Shown: one piece after another, positions 1-7,924 of the stretch | How positions within the stretch are numbered: position 1 is the stretch's first letter | How the letters are laid out: every line of letters begins with the position of its first letter | From: Butyricimonas synergistica DSM 23225 | GTDB taxonomy: Bacteria > Bacteroidota > Bacteroidia > Bacteroidales > Marinifilaceae | DNA: 64,000 nucleotides | Assembly: GCF_000379665.1 (NCBI RefSeq) | Contig: NZ_KB903359.1 | Location: forward strand, 345,998-409,997 | Reading direction: 5' to 3' | Position numbers and translations under genes: made by a program | The notes under the pieces: generated by a model | Database searches by the model: none | Told to the model about the DNA's origin: nothing | The model's input: only the letters and a program-made list of their open reading frames with translations

Positions 1-3000
1 TAAGGTGGCAACAAAGCAAGAGCCGGAGAAGAAATCCGTACGGCTGAAAGGTTACGTGTATGATACTCAAAAGTTGCCGTTGCCGGGTGTGACCGTGAAA
101 GTTGTCGGATTGGCTGTTGGTACGGCAACGAATGAAAAAGGATGGTTTACTATCGAGTTACCCTTGCAAAAAGGAACGTTGGAATTTTCGTTTGTTGGTT
201 TCAAGAAAAAGATTGTGGCGTTTAGTGAAATAACGGTTAAAGATACGCTTCGTGTTTATTTGGAAGAAGACGTTCAGGCATTGGACGAGACCGTTGTGGT
301 AGCTTATGGAAAGACGACGAAAAGAGAGACTACGGGGTCTATTTCGGTTGTGAAAGCCGAGGAGTTGGAAGGGATCCCTTCCCCGAGTATTGCTAATTTG
401 TTGCAGGGGCGTGTCGCCGGAATGGATATTACAAATATGGCTGGTTCTCCCGGGGGAGGAGGCACGGCTATCGTTATTCGTGGATATAATTCGCTTGATC
501 AAGATTTGTATAGGCGTTTTTCTAATCCGTTATGGGTAGTGGATGGGGTGCCGATGAATTCATTCACATCTCCGGTAACCGGGACGAATATGTTGGCAGA
601 TTTAAATCCGGATATGATTGAGTCGGTGCAAGTGTTGAAAGATGCTTCTTCTGCGGCTATTTATGGTTCTCGGGCTGCTAACGGGGTGATTATTGTTACA
701 ACCAAGCAGGGAAAGAAGGGACAAGACGCCACATTTTCTGCAAATTTCTCTCAATCTTGGTCTATTTTGCCGGAGTTGCCGACGATAACAATTGGACGAG
801 AAGAACGTTTACATCGGTTATATGCTTATAAATATCGTAATTTGAAAGCATACTTGGACCAAGAAACGAAAACTTACCGCTACCCAACATCACATAAAGA
901 GGTGTGGGACCATATTTATAACTGTACTTTGGATTCTTACTGGATACCGCGACCTGATAATCAAAATAACGGTGGTGGTATTTTACATGATAGTTTAAAT
1001 GTTTTTTACAACAATGCTACAAATTTCTTTCCCGTTTATTATCACCACGGGAAGGTTACGAATGCTAATATCCAGACTTATGCTGGGTCGGAGCGAATGA
1101 ATTATAGTATCGGTTTGGGATATTACGATGAAACGGGGATTTTGCGGGGTACGAGTTATTCTCGAATCGACTTGAATTCATCCATGACCGTTCGCCCCGT
1201 TAGCAGATTGTCGGTAGATATGCGTTTCAACGCTTCTTTGGCCAATCGGCGGCGGGGAAATAGTTCCGGTGATATTGAAACTGTACCCGGTGATCCATAT
1301 GAATTGAGTAGTTTGAATCCGGGGGAAGGTTCTGCCGTTTGGGATTACGTGTTGAAAAATTTGAGAGGAACAAAAGAGAAAAATCGTTCCATACGTTTGC
1401 GTTCCAATTTTCGTTTGGCTTATGATATTTGGAAAGGACTGAATTTTTCAACTTCGTTGTCTGCCGATTATGCGATTAATCGTCGTAACACGTTTACCCC
1501 TTCGTATTTGAATTCTAGTGGTTATTCAAACAGCACGGGGGAACAAGGGATCAATTTAATGGTGTTGAATGAAAATTTGTTAACTTACAAGCAGACGTTC
1601 AATGAAGATCATAACGTGAATTGTGTCGCGGGATTCTCGTATCAGTATGATCAAACGGATTATAATATGGGATATGCGCAAAATTCACCCAGTGATAAAA
1701 TTTATTATGCGCCAGCGTCACTCCCGGCTTTGGGTACGGAGGGATATGGAGATTATATGAAGTATATAGCGTTCAAGCACTACCAGTCGGATATGCAGGA
1801 AAAGGTATTAATCTCTTATTTTGCGCGTTTGGAATATAATTATCAAAGAAAGTATTTGTTATCAGCCAGTTTTCGTCGGGATGGCAGTTCTACTTTCGGG
1901 AAGAATAACAAGTGGGGAACATTCCCTTCTGTTGCGGCGGGATGGGCATTCTCGGAAGAATCTTTCGTGAAGGATAACTTGGGATGGCTTTCATACGGAA
2001 AATTTCGAGCTAGTTGGGGGCGCTCCGGTATGGATTTCGATAATTGTTATTTAGCTTTAGGAACAATGGAGGTAGGGCAACCGACGGAAGGAAATTCCAC
2101 CTTAACTCCGGATTATGATCAAGGTTTATGGAATGAAGATTTATCATGGGAAGAAACGGATCAGTACGATTTCGGTTTGGATCTTGATTTTTTCAATTAC
2201 CGTTTGGGGGTCGTGGTGGATTATTATTACCGCTACACGGATAAATTGTTAGGAAGGGTAAGTTTACCCGGTTTGGGGACAGTTTCCGGTTATTATCAGC
2301 AATGGAGGAATCGTGCGGCAGTTTCAAATGAGGGGTTGGAGTTGTTGATAAAATATGAAATCTTTCGTAAGCAAGATTTGTATTGGAAATTATCCGTGAA
2401 CGGGGCAAGAAATTGGAATCGCGTGGAGAAAACCTCAGATGGCAGGGATATGGTCGGAGGGGTGATTGGTAGGAGTTTGAACGAGATTTCGGTGATGAAA
2501 ACAGATGGTTTTATCGATTACCAAGATGATATTCCGTTTTATTGGGATGCGTTAGGCAATAAATGTTACCAGACTATAGAGGGAAGTAAAAGTACGTATT
2601 TGAGACCGGGACAATTTAAATATATTGATGTGAATGGTGACGGAATGATTAGTAGTGCAGATATGGTCAAGATTGGTAGTCCTCTTCCGCTTTTCAGTGG
2701 TGGTTTGGTCAGTGAATTTACCTGGAAAAATTTGGATATCAATATTTCAATGAGTTATCAAGTCGGACGTTACACGGTGAACCAAATGACGTTGAATAGC
2801 ATCGGCAATACGCCGGGACCATTCCTTGCAGATATAAACAAGATTACTTTCTGGTCACAACCAGGAGATAAGCCTGATTATCAATACGGGGGAGAAGATA
2901 GTTGGATTACAGACAGAGACGTGGAAAAGGTGAATTGGTTGAAATTGAAAACGATGACCATCGGCTACTCTCTGCCGAAGGCATGGAGTTCTAAGGTCGG

Positions 3001-3163
3001 TTTAAAACAAATCCGGGTATTTGCTAGCGGTGAAAATTTATTGACCTTCACTAATTATTCGGGATTGGATCCTGAAACTATTGATATTAGAACGGGAATG
3101 GACGGGGGAAAGAATTATCCCTTGGCTAGAAAATTCACAATAGGTTTAACGGTTAAATTCTAA
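1..3163 (+). CDS. SusC/RagA-family TonB-linked outer membrane protein, 5' end outside window
   Basis: This is a TonB-dependent outer-membrane channel that imports glycans or peptides with its SusD partner. The frame is open to the left edge. The visible protein starts directly with a carboxypeptidase-regulatory-like domain (visible residues about 11-97, with the PLPGVTVKVVG motif), so the signal peptide and any STN domain lie upstream; the GTG at position 5 is not a credible start. The plug domain follows (about 105-240, including VLKDASSAAIYGSRAANGVI), then a long beta-barrel ending in an aromatic C-terminus (LTVKF). About 1050 residues are visible. SusD follows after 6 bases. The substrate cannot be read from the sequence, and the operon's regulator is not in the window. 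Confidence 0.93.
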   Translation, partial: KVATKQEPEKKSVRLKGYVYDTQKLPLPGVTVKVVGLAVGTATNEKGWFTIELPLQKGTLEFSFVGFKKKIVAFSEITVKDTLRVYLEEDVQALDETVVVAYGKTTKRETTGSISVVKAEELEGIPSPSIANLLQGRVAGMDITNMAGSPGGGGTAIVIRGYNSLDQDLYRRFSNPLWVVDGVPMNSFTSPVTGTNMLADLNPDMIESVQVLKDASSAAIYGSRAANGVIIVTTKQGKKGQDATFSANFSQSWSILPELPTITIGREERLHRLYAYKYRNLKAYLDQETKTYRYPTSHKEVWDHIYNCTLDSYWIPRPDNQNNGGGILHDSLNVFYNNATNFFPVYYHHGKVTNANIQTYAGSERMNYSIGLGYYDETGILRGTSYSRIDLNSSMTVRPVSRLSVDMRFNASLANRRRGNSSGDIETVPGDPYELSSLNPGEGSAVWDYVLKNLRGTKEKNRSIRLRSNFRLAYDIWKGLNFSTSLSADYAINRRNTFTPSYLNSSGYSNSTGEQGINLMVLNENLLTYKQTFNEDHNVNCVAGFSYQYDQTDYNMGYAQNSPSDKIYYAPASLPALGTEGYGDYMKYIAFKHYQSDMQEKVLISYFARLEYNYQRKYLLSASFRRDGSSTFGKNNKWGTFPSVAAGWAFSEESFVKDNLGWLSYGKFRASWGRSGMDFDNCYLALGTMEVGQPTEGNSTLTPDYDQGLWNEDLSWEETDQYDFGLDLDFFNYRLGVVVDYYYRYTDKLLGRVSLPGLGTVSGYYQQWRNRAAVSNEGLELLIKYEIFRKQDLYWKLSVNGARNWNRVEKTSDGRDMVGGVIGRSLNEISVMKTDGFIDYQDDIPFYWDALGNKCYQTIEGSKSTYLRPGQFKYIDVNGDGMISSADMVKIGSPLPLFSGGLVSEFTWKNLDINISMSYQVGRYTVNQMTLNSIGNTPGPFLADINKITFWSQPGDKPDYQYGGEDSWITDRDVEKVNWLKLKTMTIGYSLPKAWSSKVGLKQIRVFASGENLLTFTNYSGLDPETIDIRTGMDGGKNYPLARKFTIGLTVKF

Positions 3164-3169
3164 AGTAGT

Positions 3170-4717
3170 ATGATACGAAAAATCGGATTAATAATATTAT
3201 GCGTGATAACCATTCTGTCCTGTGAGGACGAATTGGATATGGTTCCCGAGAATGCGATTACTTTCCGAAACGGATTGGAAACAGAATTAGATGTGGAGAG
3301 CGCTTTAAATTCGACGCAGTCTATGGTGCGGGGAGATTTATCGAATCAAACGATTTGTTACACGTGGATAAAAGGTGTGTTTTGTGATACGACGATTTAT
3401 TATCGTACTCGTAATATAGAATTTACAGAAATGCCAACGTCATCATGGGAATCCTATTATTTGGTGATCGCTAGTGCTAATGTCGTGCTTCATTTTATTG
3501 ATCGGCTCTCTATCCCGGAACATAGAAAGGATTATTACAAGGGATCGGCTTATTTCTACAAGGCTTTGGCTTATTTGGATTTGGTGCGTTTGTGGGGGGA
3601 TTGCGTGTTGGTGGAGGAAGATGTTCCCTTGGAAACTAGGGCGAAATCTTATTGGACCGAAATAGCTGATCATGCTATAGATTTGGCAAGAAAAGCCGTG
3701 GCGTTATTGCCGGATTTCGACAAGGTCTTGGATTCCAACGGGAACGCAGTCCGGTTTAAATCTGCTCCTTGTAAGGGAGCCGCAAATGCCGTGTTGGCTA
3801 ATTTGTGCGCATGGAAGGCTGGTGGAAAATATTTCGCTCAACCTTCTCAACGGAATTACGACGAAAATAAATTGTGGGAAGAGGCGGAAAAGGCTTGTAC
3901 GGCGATCATTGGTTCGGAAACGGGTGTTCCTGGTGGAATTTATCGATTGGCTAATACTCCGGAAGATGTGTGTACGAAAGTGTTAGCTGGAGGTGATGCG
4001 GAGAGTATATATGAAAGCGTGTTCGTTAATTTTTGGGATGAGCTGGGAAATTTTACGTCCACCAACGATTTTTGGGCCATAGCTCTTCAAGCTTACCCGA
4101 TGCCGGAGGCAACTTTTGACGATATTAAAAGTAGGTATATACAAATTTATAATGAAACAGTTCGAAAATTGTATCCGGAGGGAGATTTAAGACGTGACGC
4201 TTATTTTTATAAATTCGACGAGATGGAACAGAGGGGGGATTCTGCGACCGGAGGTTTTGCTTATCCTTACAAATACCGGAAGGTTGCAGTAAAGACATCT
4301 GGAGACGAGGTCGGGCGATTTGACCATATCGACCAGAACCGGATCTGGTGGCGTTTGGCAGATATTTATTTGTTGAGAGCGGAATGTCGTGTTCATTTAC
4401 AGAAAAACGATTTGGCTATAGCCGATTTGAATATAATTCGTTTACGTGCAAAAGCGAAACTCTATAATGCAGACGAGTATGACGGTGATTTGCGTATGGC
4501 CATTTTTAAGGAACGGGAAAAAGAATTGTTATTCGAGGGAACGCGTTATTTCGATATCATTCGTAATCAATACGTGAAAACGATGTTGGGAACCGGTTAC
4601 CGTCAAGCCACTGATCAAGACTATGTGGATGGCATATTGTTTTGGGCGATCAATGAAACGGCTTTCCGCCGTAATCCGAAATTACGTCAAAATACGTATT
4701 GGCAAAAATATAAATAA
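3170..4717 (+). CDS. SusD/RagB-family nutrient-binding outer membrane lipoprotein
   Basis: This is the surface lipoprotein that caps the SusC channel and binds its substrate. The N-terminus is a lipoprotein signal ending in ILSC, with Cys18 as the predicted lipidated residue. The 515-residue length is normal for the family. Near the C-terminus the sequence REKELLFEGTRYFDIIR matches the SusD signature in which an E-L-FEG-R-D-R pattern precedes the last helices. It starts 6 bases after the SusC stop, so the two are surely co-transcribed. Ligand specificity is unknown. The neighbouring small lipoproteins give no polysaccharide-degrading enzyme, so a glycan substrate should not be assumed. Confidence 0.93.
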   Translation: MIRKIGLIILCVITILSCEDELDMVPENAITFRNGLETELDVESALNSTQSMVRGDLSNQTICYTWIKGVFCDTTIYYRTRNIEFTEMPTSSWESYYLVIASANVVLHFIDRLSIPEHRKDYYKGSAYFYKALAYLDLVRLWGDCVLVEEDVPLETRAKSYWTEIADHAIDLARKAVALLPDFDKVLDSNGNAVRFKSAPCKGAANAVLANLCAWKAGGKYFAQPSQRNYDENKLWEEAEKACTAIIGSETGVPGGIYRLANTPEDVCTKVLAGGDAESIYESVFVNFWDELGNFTSTNDFWAIALQAYPMPEATFDDIKSRYIQIYNETVRKLYPEGDLRRDAYFYKFDEMEQRGDSATGGFAYPYKYRKVAVKTSGDEVGRFDHIDQNRIWWRLADIYLLRAECRVHLQKNDLAIADLNIIRLRAKAKLYNADEYDGDLRMAIFKEREKELLFEGTRYFDIIRNQYVKTMLGTGYRQATDQDYVDGILFWAINETAFRRNPKLRQNTYWQKYK

Positions 4718-4732
4718 TTAATACAAAGTGAG

Positions 4733-5347
4733 ATGAAAAGATTTTTTATTGTTTTCAGCATATTGATTGCTTCTATGGGGTGCACGAAGCAAACTATTAT
4801 TGATACTGGGATTTGTAGTCCTTATCACGATTGTTCGATTATGGATTATTTGCGGAAGGACGATTATTTATGGGGATACACGGTGAAGATGATCGAGTAT
4901 GCAGGTTTGACTGATTTGTTCGAGGGGAAAGTGGATACATTACCGGAGATTACTTTTTTGGGTATTCCCAGTATGTCTGTTGAACGTTTGGTGTACGAGT
5001 ATGAGGTGGATAGCGTGAGCGATCTTTCTCGGAATAAATGTCGTAGAATCTTGTTGCAACATGTGGCTAAAGGAAAAATCCTGAAGGATGATGTCAATTT
5101 TCGGAATATGGATTATTATATTAATGATTCGCAGCAAGATGGAGGAACAGACGTGACGATGTTGTATGGGAATGTCGTGCGCTTTTACCGGGAGAGATCA
5201 GAGTATCAGGGCGTGCCGGATGCTGGTCCCGTGACATTGAATTTTTGGTCATTGGATGAAGATCATCGTATTCCTATTTCTTCTGCGGATATTCAACCAT
5301 TGAATGGAGTTGTGCATGCGCTCAATTACAATTATATTTTAGAGTAA
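4733..5347 (+). CDS. Small lipoprotein with a fasciclin (FAS1)-like domain
   Basis: This is a predicted outer-membrane lipoprotein of 204 residues: signal sequence with lipobox SMGC, Cys17. The remainder resembles a FAS1 domain: AGLTDLFEG early in the domain and RRILLQHVAKGKIL later correspond to the two conserved FAS1 boxes (AGL-D-L and LL-HV-G). FAS1 modules mediate adhesion or ligand binding. FAS1 lipoproteins are known as extra members of some Bacteroidetes SusCD operons. It lies 15 bases after susD and 29 bases before the next lipoprotein, so it is part of the same operon. The role as a third surface component of the importer is inferred. The FAS1 assignment is by eye and the sequence is divergent. 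Confidence 0.6.
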   Translation: MKRFFIVFSILIASMGCTKQTIIDTGICSPYHDCSIMDYLRKDDYLWGYTVKMIEYAGLTDLFEGKVDTLPEITFLGIPSMSVERLVYEYEVDSVSDLSRNKCRRILLQHVAKGKILKDDVNFRNMDYYINDSQQDGGTDVTMLYGNVVRFYRERSEYQGVPDAGPVTLNFWSLDEDHRIPISSADIQPLNGVVHALNYNYILE

Positions 5348-5376
5348 AAGTCATAAATTAATAATCTGAATTGAAG

Positions 5377-5934
5377 ATGAGAAAGATATTACTTTGTTTA
5401 GCGGGTATTTGCTTGTTTTTTGCTTGTCAGGATATTCCGGAAGGATTTCTTTACGTGGGTGATGCCGGGTATGATCCAGATAGTTTAGTCGTGAAAATCA
5501 AGTTGGATACGGCTTCCGTGATGGTTCCCAATCCTGAATGGGATCGTTATTATAATGATTGGGTAAATTTCAAAGATTATGGATACCCTACTATTGAATC
5601 TTGGGTAGAATTTTTGCACGGTGCCGGTATTTATGAAGAAATTGAGAGCAAGGGACCTGACACGGATAGAGGCCGGTATGATATCCCTTGGGTGAGTACC
5701 CAGATTCAAGGAGTGGAGGGGACTAATCCGATATATGTTACCATTACGAGGGTAACGACGGACACGGGAAACGTGGATAAGTTATTGGAATATATTACAG
5801 TGAGAAGCGATGGAACGTTTACTGTCCCTTGCCGTCACGATATTCCTATCGGACGCTATAAAATTTCATTGAATTTCAGAGGTCCCGGTCATGAGGTCGA
5901 TTTTGAAGATATTTTTACAGTAATAGTGAAATAG
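5377..5934 (+). CDS. Operon-terminal putative lipoprotein, unknown function (SusE/F-position)
   Basis: This 185-residue lipoprotein has a signal peptide ending in FFAC (Cys17). The ATG at 5377 is preferred over the in-frame TTG six bases upstream because it starts directly with the MRK signal sequence. After the lipidated cysteine comes YVGDAGYDPDSL, an opening seen in accessory lipoproteins of SusCD operons. The C-terminal half looks like an all-beta, Ig-like fold (GTFTVPCRHDIPIGRYKISLNFRG). I do not recognise a specific family. The position after SusC, SusD and the FAS1-like protein suggests a surface accessory binding protein, comparable in position to SusE/SusF but much shorter. Confidence 0.65.
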   Translation: MRKILLCLAGICLFFACQDIPEGFLYVGDAGYDPDSLVVKIKLDTASVMVPNPEWDRYYNDWVNFKDYGYPTIESWVEFLHGAGIYEEIESKGPDTDRGRYDIPWVSTQIQGVEGTNPIYVTITRVTTDTGNVDKLLEYITVRSDGTFTVPCRHDIPIGRYKISLNFRGPGHEVDFEDIFTVIVK

Positions 5935-6686
5935 TCCGCGTGTCTGAATAATTATTTGTAAGAAAAACATTTGAGGGTATTGTTTTAAGAATAAAAGATT
6001 ACTTATTCCTAATTTTCACCGGGGGGAATCTTTTTAGTGCGTGCAAGAGAGGTTTCCCGTTTTTTCGTGAAATATTTAAAGATTCCTGCTGGGAGGCCTG
6101 TTTCTCGGGACATAATATCACAATATTATGGAACAGAAACAAAATGATAAAGAAATGGAAAACAGCCTCCTGACAGGTAATGTCGTCGTGGTAAATGATC
6201 GTTACCGTAACGATCGATTTTTCGTTTGGTACAATGATGCGTACCGGATGGTCTTGTGCTCGAGAATCGCCTGGTCGGGAACACGATCTATATGGCAAGC
6301 AGGATTTCCTTGTGAATCCCGCTTACAGGGAAGACGTTTACTCCCGTTTTCGTTTTTTAGGAAAGGTGAAAGGTTTGTATAAATATAAGTTTTTGAAAAA
6401 TAACAGGTAAACATGTATAACCCGTCCCGGGAAACACTTGACGTGCACCTGTACAACACCGGTGACGACGGGTGTTGTACAGGTGATGTACTCGAAAAGG
6501 GGAAGTGAGACCTGACCTCTTCTTCTTTATGACGTGTAAATGGCGAAAATTGGAGATTTTTTCTTAAGTTTGTATTGTATTAAATTTCCGAATGAAGAGG
6601 TGAAGTATGGGTTATGAGTTTTTTGTTACTTTTTTATAGTTCGGTTCCGGATGAAGATAAAGTTTTTTAATAGGTAAGTAAATTAT
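5935..6686. other. Gene-free stretch with three inverted repeats
   Basis: This 750-base gap separates the SusCD operon from the redox cluster. I see no convincing gene; short open frames here lack any recognisable protein. It contains three inverted repeats: 6111-6130 (8-bp arms, 4-base loop), 6197-6215 (9-bp arms GATCGTTAC/GTAACGATC around one base) and 6446-6485 (perfect 15-bp arms, 10-base loop). None has the T-run of a standard intrinsic terminator directly after it, although 6197-6215 is followed by a short T5 stretch. A TAAGTTTG element at 6565-6572 could be the -7 box of the nitroreductase promoter, but I see no good -33 box. Confidence 0.6.
6446..6485. repeat. Perfect 15-bp inverted repeat (hairpin)
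   Basis: The arms CACCTGTACAACACC (6446-6460) and GGTGTTGTACAGGTG (6471-6485) are exact reverse complements around a 10-base loop. It lies 510 bases after the SusCD operon and 200 bases before the next gene. No T-tract follows, so a classical terminator is unlikely. It may be an operator for a dimeric regulator or an RNA structure. Confidence 0.85.
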
Positions 6687-7547
6687 ATGACGTTAAGTAT
6701 AGATCAAAATAGTTGCGTAAAATGTGGAAAATGCGTGAAGGTTTGCCCGGCGGCGATTTTTACGCAGGTGAAGGTGGGGGAAGTAGTAGGTATCGAGCAC
6801 GAGGAGATGTGCATCGGGTGCGGGCATTGCGCAGCGGCTTGTCCGACGGGAGCGGTGAGGCATAGTGATTTCCCGGCGGAGAAGGTGCACCCGATTGATT
6901 ACACGCTGTTGCCAACGCCGGAGCAGATGATGCTTTTGTGCAAGGTACGGCGGTCAAACCGGACGATGACGAAGACTCCCGTGCCGGCAGAGATGCTGGA
7001 TATGATCGTGGAGGCGGCGCATCGGGCTCCCACGGCGACGAATGCGCAGAGCGTGGCGTTCACGCTGGTAACCGACCCGAAGCGGGTGAGGGAGGTAAGC
7101 GAGTACACGCTCGGGATCTTTAACGGGGTATTGAAGAAATTGAAGAACCCGGTGTTAAAATCTTTATTGAAGCCTTTGCTGAAAGGGGTTTACAGGTACG
7201 TACCCGTTTTTGAACGGTTGGTTCGGGAAGACCAAGCGGGTAATGATCCGATATTGCGCCATGCCACGGCATTGTTGCTGATTCACTCGCCGAAGTCGAA
7301 CCGTTTCGGGTGTGAGGATTGCAATCTTGCCTACCAGAATGCCTCGTTAGTGGCGGAGAGCCTGGGGGTGAGCCAAGTGTACATGGGATTCGTGATGTCC
7401 GCTATCAAGCAGGATAAAAAAAGGGGACTGGCGAAGTCTTTCGGTATCGACGGGCATATCCATGCGATTATGGCTCTGGGGATGCCGGCTTTCCGCTACC
7501 CGAATTATATCGACCGGAAGGATATAAAAGTGGCTCGATTGGAATAA
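6687..7547 (+). CDS. Ferredoxin-nitroreductase fusion flavoprotein
   Basis: This is a cytoplasmic oxidoreductase of 286 residues. Residues 1-60 form a two-cluster ferredoxin domain: Cys10/13/16/20 and Cys42/45/48/52, each CX2CX2CX3C followed by Pro. Residues about 85-265 are an FMN-dependent nitroreductase domain (RRSNRTM at the start, HRAPTATNAQS as the FMN-binding segment). Such fusions pass electrons from iron-sulfur clusters to FMN and may reduce nitro compounds, quinones or flavins; the physiological substrate is unknown. Start ATG at 6687 places the first cluster at the expected distance. Thioredoxin and a pyridine-nucleotide disulfide reductase follow on the same strand within 50 and 20 bases, so a shared redox role is likely. 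Confidence 0.9.
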   Translation: MTLSIDQNSCVKCGKCVKVCPAAIFTQVKVGEVVGIEHEEMCIGCGHCAAACPTGAVRHSDFPAEKVHPIDYTLLPTPEQMMLLCKVRRSNRTMTKTPVPAEMLDMIVEAAHRAPTATNAQSVAFTLVTDPKRVREVSEYTLGIFNGVLKKLKNPVLKSLLKPLLKGVYRYVPVFERLVREDQAGNDPILRHATALLLIHSPKSNRFGCEDCNLAYQNASLVAESLGVSQVYMGFVMSAIKQDKKRGLAKSFGIDGHIHAIMALGMPAFRYPNYIDRKDIKVARLE

Positions 7548-7594
7548 CTTGTCTTTACCGGTAGACGTATATCGGTTATAAATTAACGAAAATA

Positions 7595-7906
7595 ATGAAA
7601 GCTATGGACAAGTTCAATGAATTGATTAATGGCAACAAGCCGGTGCTGGTAGATTTTTTCGCTACCTGGTGTGGACCTTGCAAGATGATGCACCTGATAC
7701 TCGAGGAGGTAAAGAAACGGTTGGGAGATAAGGTGATTATTCTGAAAGTGGACGTGGATGTCCCGGCTAATCGCCAGCCGGTGTACTTGTATCAGGTTCA
7801 GTCGGTGCCGACGCTGATGTTGTTTAAGGAGGGGCGGATGTTGTGGAATAATAGCGGGGTGGTGCAGGCGGCGCAGTTGCAGCAGATTATAGAACAGTAT
7901 GTCTGA
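7595..7906 (+). CDS. trxA: Thioredoxin
   Basis: This 103-residue thioredoxin has the active site WCGPC (Cys26, Cys29) and the cis-proline segment SVPTLMLF. Length and motifs are those of a free cytoplasmic thioredoxin without a signal peptide. A second in-frame ATG three codons later (7604) is an equally possible start. It sits between the ferredoxin-nitroreductase and a CoA-disulfide-reductase-like enzyme with a rhodanese domain, suggesting thiol or persulfide exchange with one of these. No thioredoxin reductase gene is adjacent. The gene symbol reflects the family and does not imply the housekeeping copy. Confidence 0.9.
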   Translation: MKAMDKFNELINGNKPVLVDFFATWCGPCKMMHLILEEVKKRLGDKVIILKVDVDVPANRQPVYLYQVQSVPTLMLFKEGRMLWNNSGVVQAAQLQQIIEQYV

Positions 7907-7924
7907 CATTTAAAATCGTTGTGT

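Noticed and set aside
5-30. GTG at position 5 as true start of the first SusC gene
   Set aside because: The protein would lack a signal peptide and start at the carboxypeptidase-like domain; the frame is open to the window edge, so the gene is truncated by the window.
6128-6382. 84-codon open frame in the gap before the ferredoxin-nitroreductase
   Set aside because: It overlaps two inverted repeats, has no recognisable domain or signal peptide and an erratic composition in its second half; treated as non-coding.
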